The notes under the pieces are model-generated. The model made no database searches. It was not told the DNA's origin and saw only the letters and a program-made list of their open reading frames with translations. The position numbers and the translations under genes are program-made. From Bacillus thermotolerans (GTDB lineage Bacteria; Bacillota; Bacilli; Bacillales; Domibacillaceae): a stretch of 64,000 nt of DNA. The stretch lies in the NCBI RefSeq assembly GCF_000812025.2, contig NZ_JWJE02000003.1:62001-126000 (forward strand), in the 5' to 3' direction. This document shows, in pieces, positions 33,820-43,135 of this stretch; position 1 is the first letter of the stretch; each line of letters opens with the position of its first letter.

Positions 33820-35181
33820 TTATGACGATACTTCTTCTGCCGCTGGCAAATGCTGTATGCGGGCAATCACACCAGTGATTAAGATAACAGCTAATACCGG
33901 CAGCAGCCAGCCTAACCCTTGTCCATACAGAGGCAGGTATTGTTCGTAGAACGATATAACCGGCTGCATCCAAGAGAAATATTCCATACCGAACGTATCA
34001 CAAAATGTTTTCAGGCCGTCGATGACACTTACCATAAACGCTGTGATCGTTGCTGCCACATACACAAGGCGTACATGGTTAAACATCGGTGACAGGAAGG
34101 TAAGAAGCATAAGCGTGATAGCCAGCGGATACAGAAGCATCAATACCGGCACAGAATACATAATGATGTTAGATAGGCCAAAGTTGGCAATCGTAAAGGA
34201 AAACAATGAGAAGAAAACAACGAATGCCTTATAGCTCACCTTCGGCACAATAGTATGGAAGTACTCTCCGCATGCTGTGATTAAGCCGATACTTGTTGTT
34301 AAGCAAGCAAGGATAATGATAATGGCTAATACCACCGACCCGAAGCTTCCAAAATAATAGGATGCTGCACTGCTAAGAACCGGACCGCCTGTATCAAAAA
34401 GGCCGACTGATTCGACACTTGTTGCGCCTAGATAAGCAATGCCGACATAAATAAGGGCAAGAAAGGCAGTAGCCACTAAGCCTGATTTCATCGTCGCAGA
34501 CAGGATTTCACGTCTAGACGTAACACCCAGCGCACGAACTGCATTAATTACAATGATGCCAAATACCAATGAAGCAAGGGCATCCATAGTGTTGTAGCCT
34601 TCTAAGAACCCTTTTACAAACGCACCGTCCGTATAGGCGTCTTGAGATGCCTGTGGAGTTCCCATTGGATTTACGACAACCATTACTAATAGAGCAACTA
34701 AAAGGATAATGATCCCCGGTGATAAAATCTTACCGACACGATCGACGATCTTTGTTGGATTTAAGCATAACCACATTGTTATACCGAAGAAAATCAATGT
34801 GAAAATAAGTAATCCTACTTGTTGAGAACCGCCTACGAAAGGCGCAATCCCTATATCATAGGCGACTGTTCCTGTACGAGGAGTCGCAAAGAATGGGCCA
34901 ATCGTTAAGTAAAGCAGCGATGTAAAGATCACTGCGTAAGTCGGATGGATCCGGCTCGCGAGTTCTTGTAAGTTCGCACTTCCTGAAAAGCCCATAGCCA
35001 AAATCCCCAGAAACGGCAAGCCCACTCCTGTGATCAGAAAGCCAATGGCTGCCGGCCAAAGGTTCGTTCCCGCATACTGGCCAAGCTGAGCTGGGAAGAT
35101 TAAGTTCCCCGCCCCGAAAAACAAAGCAAATAACATAACGCCTATGACAAAATAGGACGAAAAGGACAGTTTAGTTTTCAT
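33820..35181 (-). CDS. brnQ: Branched-chain amino acid transporter BrnQ
   Basis: A 453-residue LIVCS-family carrier with about 12 membrane segments and the family N-terminus FGAGNLIFPAQLG near residue 23. It imports Ile, Leu and Val with cations. The leader carries a candidate CodY box and an inverted repeat. Confidence 0.94.
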   Translation of the reverse strand: MKTKLSFSSYFVIGVMLFALFFGAGNLIFPAQLGQYAGTNLWPAAIGFLITGVGLPFLGILAMGFSGSANLQELASRIHPTYAVIFTSLLYLTIGPFFATPRTGTVAYDIGIAPFVGGSQQVGLLIFTLIFFGITMWLCLNPTKIVDRVGKILSPGIIILLVALLVMVVVNPMGTPQASQDAYTDGAFVKGFLEGYNTMDALASLVFGIIVINAVRALGVTSRREILSATMKSGLVATAFLALIYVGIAYLGATSVESVGLFDTGGPVLSSAASYYFGSFGSVVLAIIIILACLTTSIGLITACGEYFHTIVPKVSYKAFVVFFSLFSFTIANFGLSNIIMYSVPVLMLLYPLAITLMLLTFLSPMFNHVRLVYVAATITAFMVSVIDGLKTFCDTFGMEYFSWMQPVISFYEQYLPLYGQGLGWLLPVLAVILITGVIARIQHLPAAEEVSS

Positions 35182-35209
35182 AGTTATTCTCCTTAATCAT
35201 ATAAAGTCT

Positions 35210-35244
35210 ATTGCATACTAACATTCCTTAGATCTGTATGCAAT
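35210..35244. promoter_or_regulatory. Inverted repeat upstream of brnQ
   Basis: ATTGCATAC ... GTATGCAAT, a perfect 9-bp inverted repeat with a 17-nt centre, 29 bp before the start codon. It could be a leader hairpin or an operator. Confidence 0.4.
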
Positions 35245-35300
35245 ATATCAATAAAGTTATATTACTCGTATTTGTCGAATCTTGCAATATATTATCGTAA

Positions 35301-35315
35301 AATATTTTGAAGATT
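35301..35315 (-). promoter_or_regulatory. Candidate CodY box upstream of brnQ
   Basis: On the minus strand AATCTTCAAAATATT has 3 mismatches to AATTTTCWGAAAATT. CodY control of branched-chain amino acid transport is well established in Bacilli; this site is inferred. Confidence 0.4.
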
Positions 35316-35416
35316 TAAAAATAACTTCTTGAAGAGCTTCCACTTTCCTGATTTTTGCCCAATCACAAACCAAAAGAGGAATGAATTGGCACACCTTTCC
35401 CTCGCATCTTTCAGAC

Positions 35417-35454
35417 AAAAAAAGACCCTTTGCCAAGCAGCTCTCAGCAAAGGG
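35417..35454 (-). terminator. Terminator after prfB
   Basis: Perfect stem CCCTTTGC/GCAAAGGG with a 13-nt loop, followed by TCTTTTTTTG on the minus strand. Confidence 0.85.
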
Positions 35455-35470
35455 CATGTGTTTGTTATTC

Positions 35471-36569
35471 TTACAGACGAGAACGCAAGTAAGCATTAAT
35501 GAATGGTGTAATCTCTCCGTCCATAACCGCCTGTACATTTCCTGTTTCTTCATTTGTCCGATGATCTTTGACCATGGAATAAGGATGGAAGACATAGGAG
35601 CGAATTTGGCTTCCCCAGCCAATTTCTTTTTGCTCGCCGCGGATTTCCGCCAGCTCCGCCTCCTGCTCTTCAATCTTTTTCTGGTATAATTTTGCTTTCA
35701 GCATTTTCATGGCCTGTTCACGGTTTTTAATTTGGGACCGTTCGGATTGACATGTCACGACCGTATTCGTTGGCAAGTGGGTAATCCGCACGGCAGAATC
35801 CGTTGTATTGATATGCTGCCCGCCGGCGCCGCTGGCACGATACGTATCGATCTTTAAATCCTCTGTACGAATCTCAATTTCGATATCCTCGTTAAACTCC
35901 GGCATCACCTCGCACGATACGAACGAGGTATGACGGCGGCCTGACGAGTCAAACGGTGAAATACGCACAAGCCGATGAACACCTTTTTCCGCTTTCAGGT
36001 AGCCATAAGCGTTATGTCCTTTGAACAGAAGCGTCACACTTTTTAAGCCAGCTTCATCCCCAGGCAGGTAATCAAGTGTTTCCACCTTGAATCCTTGCTT
36101 CTCCCCCCAGCGTGTATACATGCGAAGAAGCATAGAACCGAAATCCTGAGACTCGGTTCCGCCAGCACCAGGATGAAGTTCAAGAATCGCATTGTTCTTA
36201 TCATACGGCTCACTCAGCAAGAGCTGAAGCTCGAACTTCTCAATCCGCTCACGAAAACCGTCTATCTCGCCTTCCAGCTCGCTTTGCAGCTCTGCATCGT
36301 TTTCTTCCTTGGCTAGTTCATGAGTCAGCTCCAGGTTTTCCTGTGTTTCTACAAGATCCTTATACTCGTTGACAATTTCCTTCAGCGCATTAGATTCGTT
36401 GATCACCGCTTGAGCTGCCTGCTGATCATCCCAGAAGTTCGGATGAAGCATTTCATTTTCAAAAGAGGCAATGCGTTCCTCCTTCACTTCTAAGTCAAAG
36501 AGACCCCCTGAAGTCCGCTAATTTCTTAGCTGTTTTATCTAGCTCGTTTCTGATTTCAAATAGTTCCAT
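35471..36569 (-). CDS. prfB: Peptide chain release factor 2, with programmed +1 frameshift
   Basis: Release factor for UGA and UAA. Translation starts at ATG 36569 (GAGGTG upstream), reads 24 codons to an in-frame TGA (36497-36495), then shifts +1 to finish at 35471, giving about 365 residues. The shift site AGGGGG-TCT-CTT-TGA-C has the internal Shine-Dalgarno 3 nt before the slippery CTT, as in the classical RF2 autoregulation. The main frame carries the GGQ peptidyl-release motif (GAGGQ) and the SPF anticodon-like tripeptide (RISPFDSS). Confidence 0.97.
36494..36509 (-). promoter_or_regulatory. RF2 programmed frameshift element
   Basis: AGGGGG, spacer TCT, slippery CTT, stop TGA, then C. 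Low RF2 lets the ribosome slip +1 at the poorly decoded UGA-C and make full-length RF2. Confidence 0.95.
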
Positions 36570-36631
36570 ATGAACACCTCTTCTTTTATATTCCTAACAT
36601 TATTAGTCAATGATTCACCGTCTTAGCCCTT

Positions 36632-37330
36632 AGGTCAAATAACCTTCCTCCATGAAGTGAAAGAGCCACTTCCTGGCGGAAGAACATTTGCCGATCGGAG
36701 CAGAACAGGCGCTTTCGCTTTTCTCTTGTCCAGCTGCAGCGCCTTGCTCCTCGGGTCAAATAACCTTCCTCCATGAAGCGAAAGAGCCACTTCCTGGCGG
36801 AAGAACATTTGCCGATCGGAGCAGAACAGGCGCTTTCGCTTTTCTCTTGTCCAGCTGCGCCTCCTTGGGGCTCGAGGTCATATGTCTGTCCGGCTGTGCG
36901 GCAAACGGCGCCGCTTCGCCAGACGGACATATGCTTGTCGCCCCACAACAGTCGGCTTCGCTTTTCTTCTTGTCCAGCTGCAGTGCCTTGCTCCTCGGGT
37001 CAAATAACCTTCTTCCATGAAGCCAAAGAGCGGCTTCTTGGCGGAAGAACATTTGCCGGTCGGAGCAGAACAGGCGCTTTCGCTTTTCTCTTGTCCAGCT
37101 GCAGCGCCTTGCTCCTCGGGTCAAATAACCTTCCTCCATGAAGCCAAAGAGCGGCTTCTTGGCGGAAGAACATTTGCCGGTCGGAGCAGAACAGGCGCTT
37201 TCGCTTTTCTCTTGTCCAGCTGCAGCGCCTTGCTCCTCGGGTCAAATAACCTTCCTCCATGAAGCCAAAGAGCGGCTTCTTGGCGGAAGAACATTTGCCG
37301 GTCGGAGCAGAACAGGCGCTTTCGCTTTTC
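36632..37330. repeat. Array of five ~121-bp hairpin repeats plus one variant
   Basis: Fills the gap between secA and prfB. Units start at CTTGTCCAGCTG: copy 1 (36632-36724, lacking its first ~30 bp), copy 2 (36725-36845), copy 3 (36969-37089), copy 4 (37090-37210), copy 5 (37211-37330, ending at the secA stop). A variant unit (36846-36968) sits between copies 2 and 3. Each unit folds: GCGCC with GGCGC, CAAAT with ATTTG, CTTCC with GGAAG and an apical stem. The apex is GAAGTG/CACTTC in copy 1 and GAAGCC/GGCTTC in copies 3-5, so paired changes keep the stem. Open frames within it are repeat artefacts. Confidence 0.88.
36846..36968. repeat. Variant repeat unit inside the array
   Basis: 123 bp sharing only its ends with the main units (CTTGTCCAGCTGC at one end, GGCTTCGCTTTTCTT at the other). 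The core is different: CATATGTC ... GACATATG inverted repeat and an inner GGCGCC. It looks like a second subfamily inserted in register with the others. Confidence 0.75.
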
Positions 37331-39838
37331 TTATGCCCCGCAGCAGTTTTTGTATTTTTTGCCGCTGCCGCATGGGCATGGGGCGTTGCGTCCGACTTCC
37401 GGGGCTTTTCGGACTGGTTTTTTCTTTGCTTTGCCGCCCTCGTCTTCTTTCGGGTTCACGGCCTGACCTTTGGCTACCTCTTGGCGTTCAAGGTTGTTTT
37501 GGATCGCTGCTTTCATCACATACTTCGCTGCTTCTTCGTTAATGCCCGCTACCATGTCCTCAAACATCGCAAAGCCTTCCCTCTGATACTCGCGCAGAGG
37601 ATCAGTTTGGCCGTAAGCGCGCAGGTGAATCCCTTGGCGAAGCTGATCCATCGCGTCGATATGATTGATCCATTTCGAGTCAACCGCACGCAGAAGAATC
37701 ACCTTTTCAAACTCCCGCATTTGCTCGTCGCCCATTTGTTCCTCTCTCTCGTCATAGCGCGCTTTCACTTTCGCAAAGATGATATCGACCATTTCATCGG
37801 CCTCTTTGCCTTCTAGGTCCGCTTCTGTCAGCTCGCCTTCACTTAGCAGGTTCGTGTTCACGTAGTCAATCAGCCCTTGCAGGTTCCGCGCTTCCCCTTC
37901 TTCTGCAGGACCGGAATGAAGCTGAACCACTTCACGGATGACCGTCATGATCATACCTTCTAAAATGTCGCGCAAGTTCTCTGATTCAAGTACTTCATCC
38001 CGCTGTTTATAAATAATTTCACGCTGCTGGCGAAGAACGTCATCGTATTGAAGCAACCGCTTACGAGCATCGAAGTTATTGCCTTCCACTCGTCTTTGGG
38101 CAGATTCTACCGCTTTAGACACCATTTTACTTTGGATCGGCTGAGTATCATCCATGCCGAGCTTCGTCATCATGGCTTTCATATTATCCGAGCCGAAGCG
38201 GCGCATAAGCTCATCTTCTAAAGAGAGATAGAATTGCGTCACCCCTGGATCTCCTTGACGTCCTGAACGTCCGCGCAGCTGATTATCAATCCGGCGCGAT
38301 TCATGACGCTCGGTTCCGATAACCGCCAGTCCGCCAAGCTCTTTTACTCCTTCACCGAGCTTAATGTCCGTTCCGCGCCCCGCCATGTTTGTCGCGATCG
38401 TTACCGCTCCCGGCTGTCCGGCTTCAGTAATGATCTCGGCTTCACGGCCATGGTTTTTCGCATTTAAGACATTATGTGGAACACCACGCTTTGTCAGCAT
38501 ACTTGAAATAAGCTCAGATGTTTCAATCGCTACCGTACCGACAAGCACCGGCTGGTTTGCTTTATGGCGCTGATAGATATCCTCTACCACCGCGCGGAAT
38601 TTCCCTTCCATTGAAGCATAAATCAGGTCAGCCCGGTCATCACGGGCGATCGGACGGTTCGTCGGAATACTGATAACCCGCATGTTATAGATGTTGCGGA
38701 ATTCTTCTTCCTCCGTTTTCGCTGTACCGGTCATTCCGGACAGCTTCTCATACATCCGGAAGTAGTTCTGGAAGGTAATTGTCGCCATTGTCATGCTTTC
38801 ATTCTGAATCGGCACGCCTTCTTTTGCCTCGATTGCCTGATGCAGACCATCACTGTAGCGCCGGCCCTTCATAAGTCGGCCTGTAAATTGGTCAACAATT
38901 ACGACCTCTTCATCCTGAACAACGTAGTCGACATCCCGGTGCATGGAGACATGCGCTTTTAAGGACTGGCCAATATGGTGGTTAAGCGCTACGTGCTTCA
39001 AGTCAAACAAGTTCTCGATCTTGAAGTACTTTTCCGCTTTATTCATGCCTTCTTCCGTGAGAAGCACGCTTTTTGTTTTCTCATCATACGTGTAATCTTG
39101 GTCGACTTTCAGCAGACGAACAAAGCTGTTCGCATGGATGTACAGCTGAGTGGACTTCTGCGCTTGACCCGAGATGATCAGCGGTGTACGCGCTTCATCA
39201 ATCAAGATGGAGTCTACTTCATCAATGACGGCATAGTGAAGCGGGCGCTGCACTTTATGCTCCTTGTAAAGCACCATGTTATCACGTAAATAATCAAAGC
39301 CGAATTCGTTATTCGTTCCGTAAGTAATATCGGCGTTATACGCTTCCTTCTTCTCTTCTTTTGAAAGACTGTTCGAATTCAGGCCAACAGTGAGACCAAG
39401 AAACTTATACAGCTCTCCCATTTCCTCCGCATCTCGGGAAGCGAGGTATTCATTGACGGTGATAACATGAACGCCTTTTCCGGATATGGCATTTAAGTAG
39501 ACCGGCATCGTCGCTGTTAACGTTTTACCTTCACCGGTTTTCATTTCGGAGATGTTTCCCTCATGAAGGGCGATCCCCCCCATGAGCTGCACACGGTACG
39601 GGTAAAGGCCGAGCACCCGCCGCGCCCCTTCACGCACAACGGCAAATGCTTCTGATAATAAATCATCAAGCGATTCTCCGTTTTCGTACCGTTTTTTAAA
39701 CTCCTCCGTTTTTGCCCGGAGGTCGTCATCGGACAGAGCTTCCATCTGATCCGCAAGCGCTTCAATCTTCTGTGCTTCCTTCTGCAGGCGCTTGATTTGC
39801 CGTTTATTTTCATCAAAAAACTTTGCTAATATCCCCAT
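37331..39838 (-). CDS. secA: Preprotein translocase ATPase SecA
   Basis: A 835-residue motor of the Sec pathway. Seen: [11 protein letters not shown] Walker A near residue 100, [13 protein letters not shown] Walker B, helicase motifs [20 protein letters not shown] and [11 protein letters not shown], and a C-terminal SEC-C zinc motif [16 protein letters not shown] 39838 has AAAAGGAG upstream; a longer frame starts before that site. It is followed by the hairpin array and then prfB. Confidence 0.98.
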   Translation of the reverse strand: MGILAKFFDENKRQIKRLQKEAQKIEALADQMEALSDDDLRAKTEEFKKRYENGESLDDLLSEAFAVVREGARRVLGLYPYRVQLMGGIALHEGNISEMKTGEGKTLTATMPVYLNAISGKGVHVITVNEYLASRDAEEMGELYKFLGLTVGLNSNSLSKEEKKEAYNADITYGTNNEFGFDYLRDNMVLYKEHKVQRPLHYAVIDEVDSILIDEARTPLIISGQAQKSTQLYIHANSFVRLLKVDQDYTYDEKTKSVLLTEEGMNKAEKYFKIENLFDLKHVALNHHIGQSLKAHVSMHRDVDYVVQDEEVVIVDQFTGRLMKGRRYSDGLHQAIEAKEGVPIQNESMTMATITFQNYFRMYEKLSGMTGTAKTEEEEFRNIYNMRVISIPTNRPIARDDRADLIYASMEGKFRAVVEDIYQRHKANQPVLVGTVAIETSELISSMLTKRGVPHNVLNAKNHGREAEIITEAGQPGAVTIATNMAGRGTDIKLGEGVKELGGLAVIGTERHESRRIDNQLRGRSGRQGDPGVTQFYLSLEDELMRRFGSDNMKAMMTKLGMDDTQPIQSKMVSKAVESAQRRVEGNNFDARKRLLQYDDVLRQQREIIYKQRDEVLESENLRDILEGMIMTVIREVVQLHSGPAEEGEARNLQGLIDYVNTNLLSEGELTEADLEGKEADEMVDIIFAKVKARYDEREEQMGDEQMREFEKVILLRAVDSKWINHIDAMDQLRQGIHLRAYGQTDPLREYQREGFAMFEDMVAGINEEAAKYVMKAAIQNNLERQEVAKGQAVNPKEDEGGKAKKKPVRKAPEVGRNAPCPCGSGKKYKNCCGA

Positions 39839-39960
39839 TTTAGTCGCTCCTTTTAGTTGCAACAAATTATCCGCGAGCATTAAAATCTAATAAAATCCCT
39901 ATCTTATATTACCACTATCACTTTGCTGAAACAACTAAACGGCATGAGCCTAAAAACGCG

Positions 39961-39984
39961 AAAAACGCCTATATTAAGGCGTTT
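39961..39984 (-). terminator. Terminator after the SEC-C protein gene
   Basis: AACGCC/GGCGTT stem with an 8-nt loop, followed by TTTTTCGCGTTTTT on the minus strand. Confidence 0.7.
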
Positions 39985-40008
39985 CGTCGCATGTATCTTT
40001 ACTTCTGA

Positions 40009-41127
40009 TTACTGTGAATTACCACTGACTACCTTCTCCATGTCCTTCACACGCTTTGACAGACCAGAAGCAGATACGTCAAGCCGCGAAGCAAGCTCGC
40101 TGTTTGAATAACTAGAAGCAACTGCTCCTCGTGACTGCAGCAATGAGTAAACCGCCGCCACGTAAACCTCAGGCTTGCGGATCGTTGGGTTTTCCTGCTG
40201 GCAATATTGATGCAGAAGAGCGATCGCTTCCTGCTGCTTATCTGCCTCTACCTCTTCTTCCTTCAGAAACGCAGCTAATGCTTCTGCTGTTTTTTCCTGT
40301 GATTCCTTCTCCCACACGATGTCTTCCGCACCGGCAGCCGGTTCTTCACTTACCACTTCTGCTTCTTCTAGAATTTCCTCCGGCTGTTCTTCCGTTTGTC
40401 CCTCCAGCTGTTCACGGTCTGTTTCTTCTTGCTCTTCTCCTTGATGAATGGCGAAAATGCCTTCAAGAATAGATAGCCAGTTCTCTGCCAGGAAGGCTTG
40501 TGAATCCGAAGCACCGGACTGCTCATATTGCTCAGCCAGCCATTTTGCTGCTTCCGGAGCGATATGCCGTTCGAAATGGAAGTCAATCATAAAGAAGATA
40601 TACTCTTCTTCAAACGGCAGCAGACCGCCAACTACGAACACTTCATCGACCGGCACTTGCCGGCGGGCACGTATAGCAATCTTCTCGCCGCTTAATATAT
40701 CTTCAATTTCATAAATGTTCTCACGCACTGCTTTTACCGTACCTGCTGCAAATTTCACATTTGGCCATGTAAGGAAAATATCTCTTGTGCGTTCCCTGCT
40801 TATCGTCTGTGCACGACGAGCCACGAACTCTTCAAGAACCGTACGGCCGTTTTTGACAGGCTGCGTTAAAATGAACCAGATTTCAAAAGCCACTAAGTAT
40901 ACTTCTGAATTCTTTCGTAATACCTCATGCGTATGTAAAAGCGATTGATATTGCTTTCTCATTTCGTGGGAGTAATTCTCCATCGCAAAGTCAATTAGTT
41001 CCCGCTGCAAATTCTCCAGCTCTTCCTGCATGACTCTGTGAATGGCTGACCCTTCTACTTTGCCGCAGCATTTTTTATACTTCTTCCCACTTCCACAAGG
41101 ACATGGGTCGTTGCGTCCAATTGACAT
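40009..41127 (-). CDS. SEC-C zinc-motif protein of unknown function
   Basis: A 372-residue protein that begins with a SEC-C motif ([16 protein letters not shown], residues 7-22), almost the same as the C-terminal tail of the SecA encoded next downstream. The middle (30-215) is helical with no known domain, then a Glu/Gln-rich linker (about 225-285) and a C-terminal helix-turn-helix-like segment ([22 protein letters not shown], near residue 345). SEC-C zinc modules contact the ribosome or SecB in known proteins. Function here is unknown. Confidence 0.75.
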   Translation of the reverse strand: MSIGRNDPCPCGSGKKYKKCCGKVEGSAIHRVMQEELENLQRELIDFAMENYSHEMRKQYQSLLHTHEVLRKNSEVYLVAFEIWFILTQPVKNGRTVLEEFVARRAQTISRERTRDIFLTWPNVKFAAGTVKAVRENIYEIEDILSGEKIAIRARRQVPVDEVFVVGGLLPFEEEYIFFMIDFHFERHIAPEAAKWLAEQYEQSGASDSQAFLAENWLSILEGIFAIHQGEEQEETDREQLEGQTEEQPEEILEEAEVVSEEPAAGAEDIVWEKESQEKTAEALAAFLKEEEVEADKQQEAIALLHQYCQQENPTIRKPEVYVAAVYSLLQSRGAVASSYSNSELASRLDVSASGLSKRVKDMEKVVSGNSQ

Positions 41128-41214
41128 GAATCTCTTCCTCCTCTAGGTGGTCAAACTCTTTTCACATCTTTCTATCATACCATGAATTGACCAAGTGGAA
41201 CAGTCTGCAATAAA

Positions 41215-41241
41215 GCAGGCCCCTTTTTTAGGATGGCCTGC
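41215..41241 (-). terminator. Possible terminator after the secreted repeat-protein gene
   Basis: GCAGGCC/GGCCTGC stem with a 13-nt loop; the minus-strand tail is only TTTATTG. Confidence 0.5.
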
Positions 41242-41262
41242 CTGATCCGTTCCTTTTCTAGA

Positions 41263-42042
41263 TTAGAGAACTTGTCCTTCTTCGTTTTGCGTATTGACTT
41301 GTTCTTCAAGTTCATTTAAGCGCTGCTCCAAATCATCGAGCCGCTCGTCAATGGCCCCTTCCTCCGTAACTGTTTCTTCATTCGCTACCGGAGCAGCTGA
41401 AACTGGCTCTTGTGCTGTGCCTTCTTCAGGTGCCGGCGCTGGTTCCTCTACTATATCTTCTTCAGGCACTGGTGCCGGCTCTTCCGCTACACCCTCCTCA
41501 GGCGCTGGCGTCGGTTCTTCTGTTACATCCTCTTCAGGTGCTGGTGCCGGTTCTTCATAAGAAACGGTTTGAAGCAATGTTTGTACTTCTACTTGAAGGA
41601 CCGTGGCCGTATATTCTCGTTCCTGAACTTCTTCTTCAGGCACCCCCTTGGAAGCTAAGCTGTCTAGCTGGTTGTTTACCGCGTATAAGTGCTCTTCCAA
41701 ACTCTTGAATTTTTCTGTGTAAGCCTTGTTCTGTTCTAAGTTGATGGTCTCTTCCGATGCTTCCCCATCTTCCTTCATTTCGGGTGATTCTAAATTTAAC
41801 GCATCCACTTCTTGCTGGTATATTCTAAGCTTCTCGCCGATTTTATATAATTGTTTATCGACAGAGCGCAATTGCTGCATGTGTTCTTTTGTGATATTCT
41901 CCGTATTCATTGTTTGTGCCCATTCCTGTTCCTCAGCCGGCTGCACCCCTTCTTGAGCATGTCCGTATATAGGAGCGGAAAAAATAGTCCCTGCGGCTAG
42001 AGTCATTGCTAATACAGATGAAGCTTTTCTCTTTTTTGTCAC
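41263..42042 (-). CDS. Secreted coiled-coil protein with PAP repeats
   Basis: A 259-residue secreted protein of unknown function. Signal peptide residues 1-29 with a likely cut after GHA; helical/coiled-coil region about 45-135; four 12-residue repeats at 163-174, 175-186, 187-198 and 199-210 of the form EEPxPxPEExxx; C-terminal coiled coil about 229-252. The GTG start at 42042 has AAAGGAGG 9 bases upstream. A SigB-like promoter may drive it. Confidence 0.75.
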   Translation of the reverse strand: MTKKRKASSVLAMTLAAGTIFSAPIYGHAQEGVQPAEEQEWAQTMNTENITKEHMQQLRSVDKQLYKIGEKLRIYQQEVDALNLESPEMKEDGEASEETINLEQNKAYTEKFKSLEEHLYAVNNQLDSLASKGVPEEEVQEREYTATVLQVEVQTLLQTVSYEEPAPAPEEDVTEEPTPAPEEGVAEEPAPVPEEDIVEEPAPAPEEGTAQEPVSAAPVANEETVTEEGAIDERLDDLEQRLNELEEQVNTQNEEGQVL

Positions 42043-42126
42043 GTCCTGCTTCCTCCTTTAATGTAATGAGCTCGCTGAAACGGAGGCAATAGCGAAGATT
42101 ACCAACCCGCCCAACATGTTTGTATG

Positions 42127-42152
42127 CTACCCGTTTAAAGCAGTAATAGAAC
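42127..42152 (-). promoter_or_regulatory. Candidate SigB promoter of the secreted repeat-protein gene
   Basis: On the minus strand GTTCTA-N14-GGGTAG, compared with GTTTAA-N12..15-GGGTAT: spacing fits, 9 of 12 bases match. The start codon is ~80 bp downstream. Confidence 0.4.
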
Positions 42153-42401
42153 GTAGCGCAAGGGCCTAATCTCAAAAAAGGAAAAACCTAACCATATATT
42201 TCCTTTTTATTCCTTTTACATCCATCGCGGCCATAAAGCTTTTTACTATTTTCGTGGTTCTTTCCTTCTTTTCTTTCCCTTAGGCCCCTCTTCATCCGCA
42301 TAGCCTTGCGGATCACACATCATTTAGTTCACAGTTAGCAAGCAAGCCAGTCGATGAGACTACGTTCAGGCAAAAGTAACAGGTTCTATAAAAAACAAAA
42401 A

Positions 42402-42427
42402 ATCCCGCTGCCGGCCGGCAGCGGGAT
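42402..42427 (-). terminator. Terminator after hpf
   Basis: 26-bp uninterrupted palindrome (ATCCCGCTGCCGG and its complement), followed by TTTTTTGTTTTTT on the minus strand. Confidence 0.9.
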
Positions 42428-42437
42428 CCTTTATTCT

Positions 42438-42998
42438 TTATGTGGTTTCGATTAAACCGTACTTTCCATCTTTACGTTTGTACACAATGTTTGTATTATT
42501 GCTTTCAGCATCTGTGTAAATGAAGAAGTTGTGGCCGAGAAGGTTCATTTGCAGAATAGCTTCTTCTGAATCCATTGGTTTCAAGCTAAACTGCTTTGTT
42601 CTTACGACAGTCAGCTCATCCGTATCTTCTTCTACCTCCGTAGCGGCAGTTTCACTTTGTGTGATCGCGAAATAATCGCGCGGGTCGCCTTTCTCACGGA
42701 ACTTACGGTTCACTTTTGTCTTATGCTTACGGATTTGTCGCTCTAGCTTATCCACAATAAGATCGATACCCGCATACATATCTTCATTTCGTTCCTCTGC
42801 CCGAAGAACGAGATCCTTCATTGGAATAGTGACTTCGACTTTCGCATTTTTATCGGAATAAACCTTCAGGTTCACATGAACAGTAGCATTCGGAGACTCG
42901 GTAAAGTACCGCTCCAACTTACTGATCTTCTTCTCGACGTATTCACGAATCGCCGGAGTTACTTCAATGTTCTCGCCACGGATGTTGTAGTCCAACAT
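42438..42998 (-). CDS. hpf: Ribosome hibernation promoting factor, long form (HPF)
   Basis: A 186-residue long HPF that dimerises 70S ribosomes to 100S in stationary phase. The N-terminal S30AE domain (residues 1-100) and the C-terminal dimerisation domain (about 125-185, KQFSLKPMDSEEAILQMNLLGHNFF) are both present. AAAGGAGG precedes the ATG. Known as yvyD in B. subtilis, where SigB and SigH control it. Confidence 0.96.
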   Translation of the reverse strand: MLDYNIRGENIEVTPAIREYVEKKISKLERYFTESPNATVHVNLKVYSDKNAKVEVTIPMKDLVLRAEERNEDMYAGIDLIVDKLERQIRKHKTKVNRKFREKGDPRDYFAITQSETAATEVEEDTDELTVVRTKQFSLKPMDSEEAILQMNLLGHNFFIYTDAESNNTNIVYKRKDGKYGLIETT

Positions 42999-43044
42999 GT
43001 AAACTCCTCCTTTACATATAACTATGAGTATATATTTCTCTTTC

Positions 43045-43073
43045 CCTATAAAAACTCCTGCCTAACCTGTTAA
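43045..43073 (-). promoter_or_regulatory. Promoter of hpf
   Basis: On the minus strand TTAACA-N17-TATAGG fits SigA. Overlapping it, GTTAGG-N14-GGGAAA fits SigB loosely. SigB control of this gene is known in B. subtilis; here both readings are possible. Confidence 0.5.
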
Positions 43074-43135
43074 AAACATTTGTCGGAATTTCAACAAAGG
43101 TAGAAAAATCTGTCTAAGAAAGGAGCAAGAACAAG

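Larger units (their letters stand above)
42043..42437. other. Gap between hpf and the secreted repeat-protein gene
   Basis: 395 bp without a gene. It holds the candidate SigB promoter at 42127-42152, a small hairpin ATCCGC/GCGGAT (42294-42313) in a pyrimidine-rich stretch, and the hpf terminator. I see nothing else with support. Confidence 0.6.

Noticed and set aside
36607-37542. Several overlapping open frames of 80-185 codons on both strands between secA and prfB
   Set aside because: They repeat the same peptide because the DNA is a tandem 121-bp repeat whose length is not a multiple of three only by one base; none has a ribosome binding site or protein-like composition, and the plus-strand ones run into secA.
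42080-42200. Possible c-di-GMP-I riboswitch upstream of the secreted repeat-protein gene (GGGTAGC and GGCGGGTT phrases on the minus strand)
   Set aside because: The required GGACGCAAAGC-type core and the P1b tetraloop region are absent; a SigB-like promoter explains GGGTAG better.
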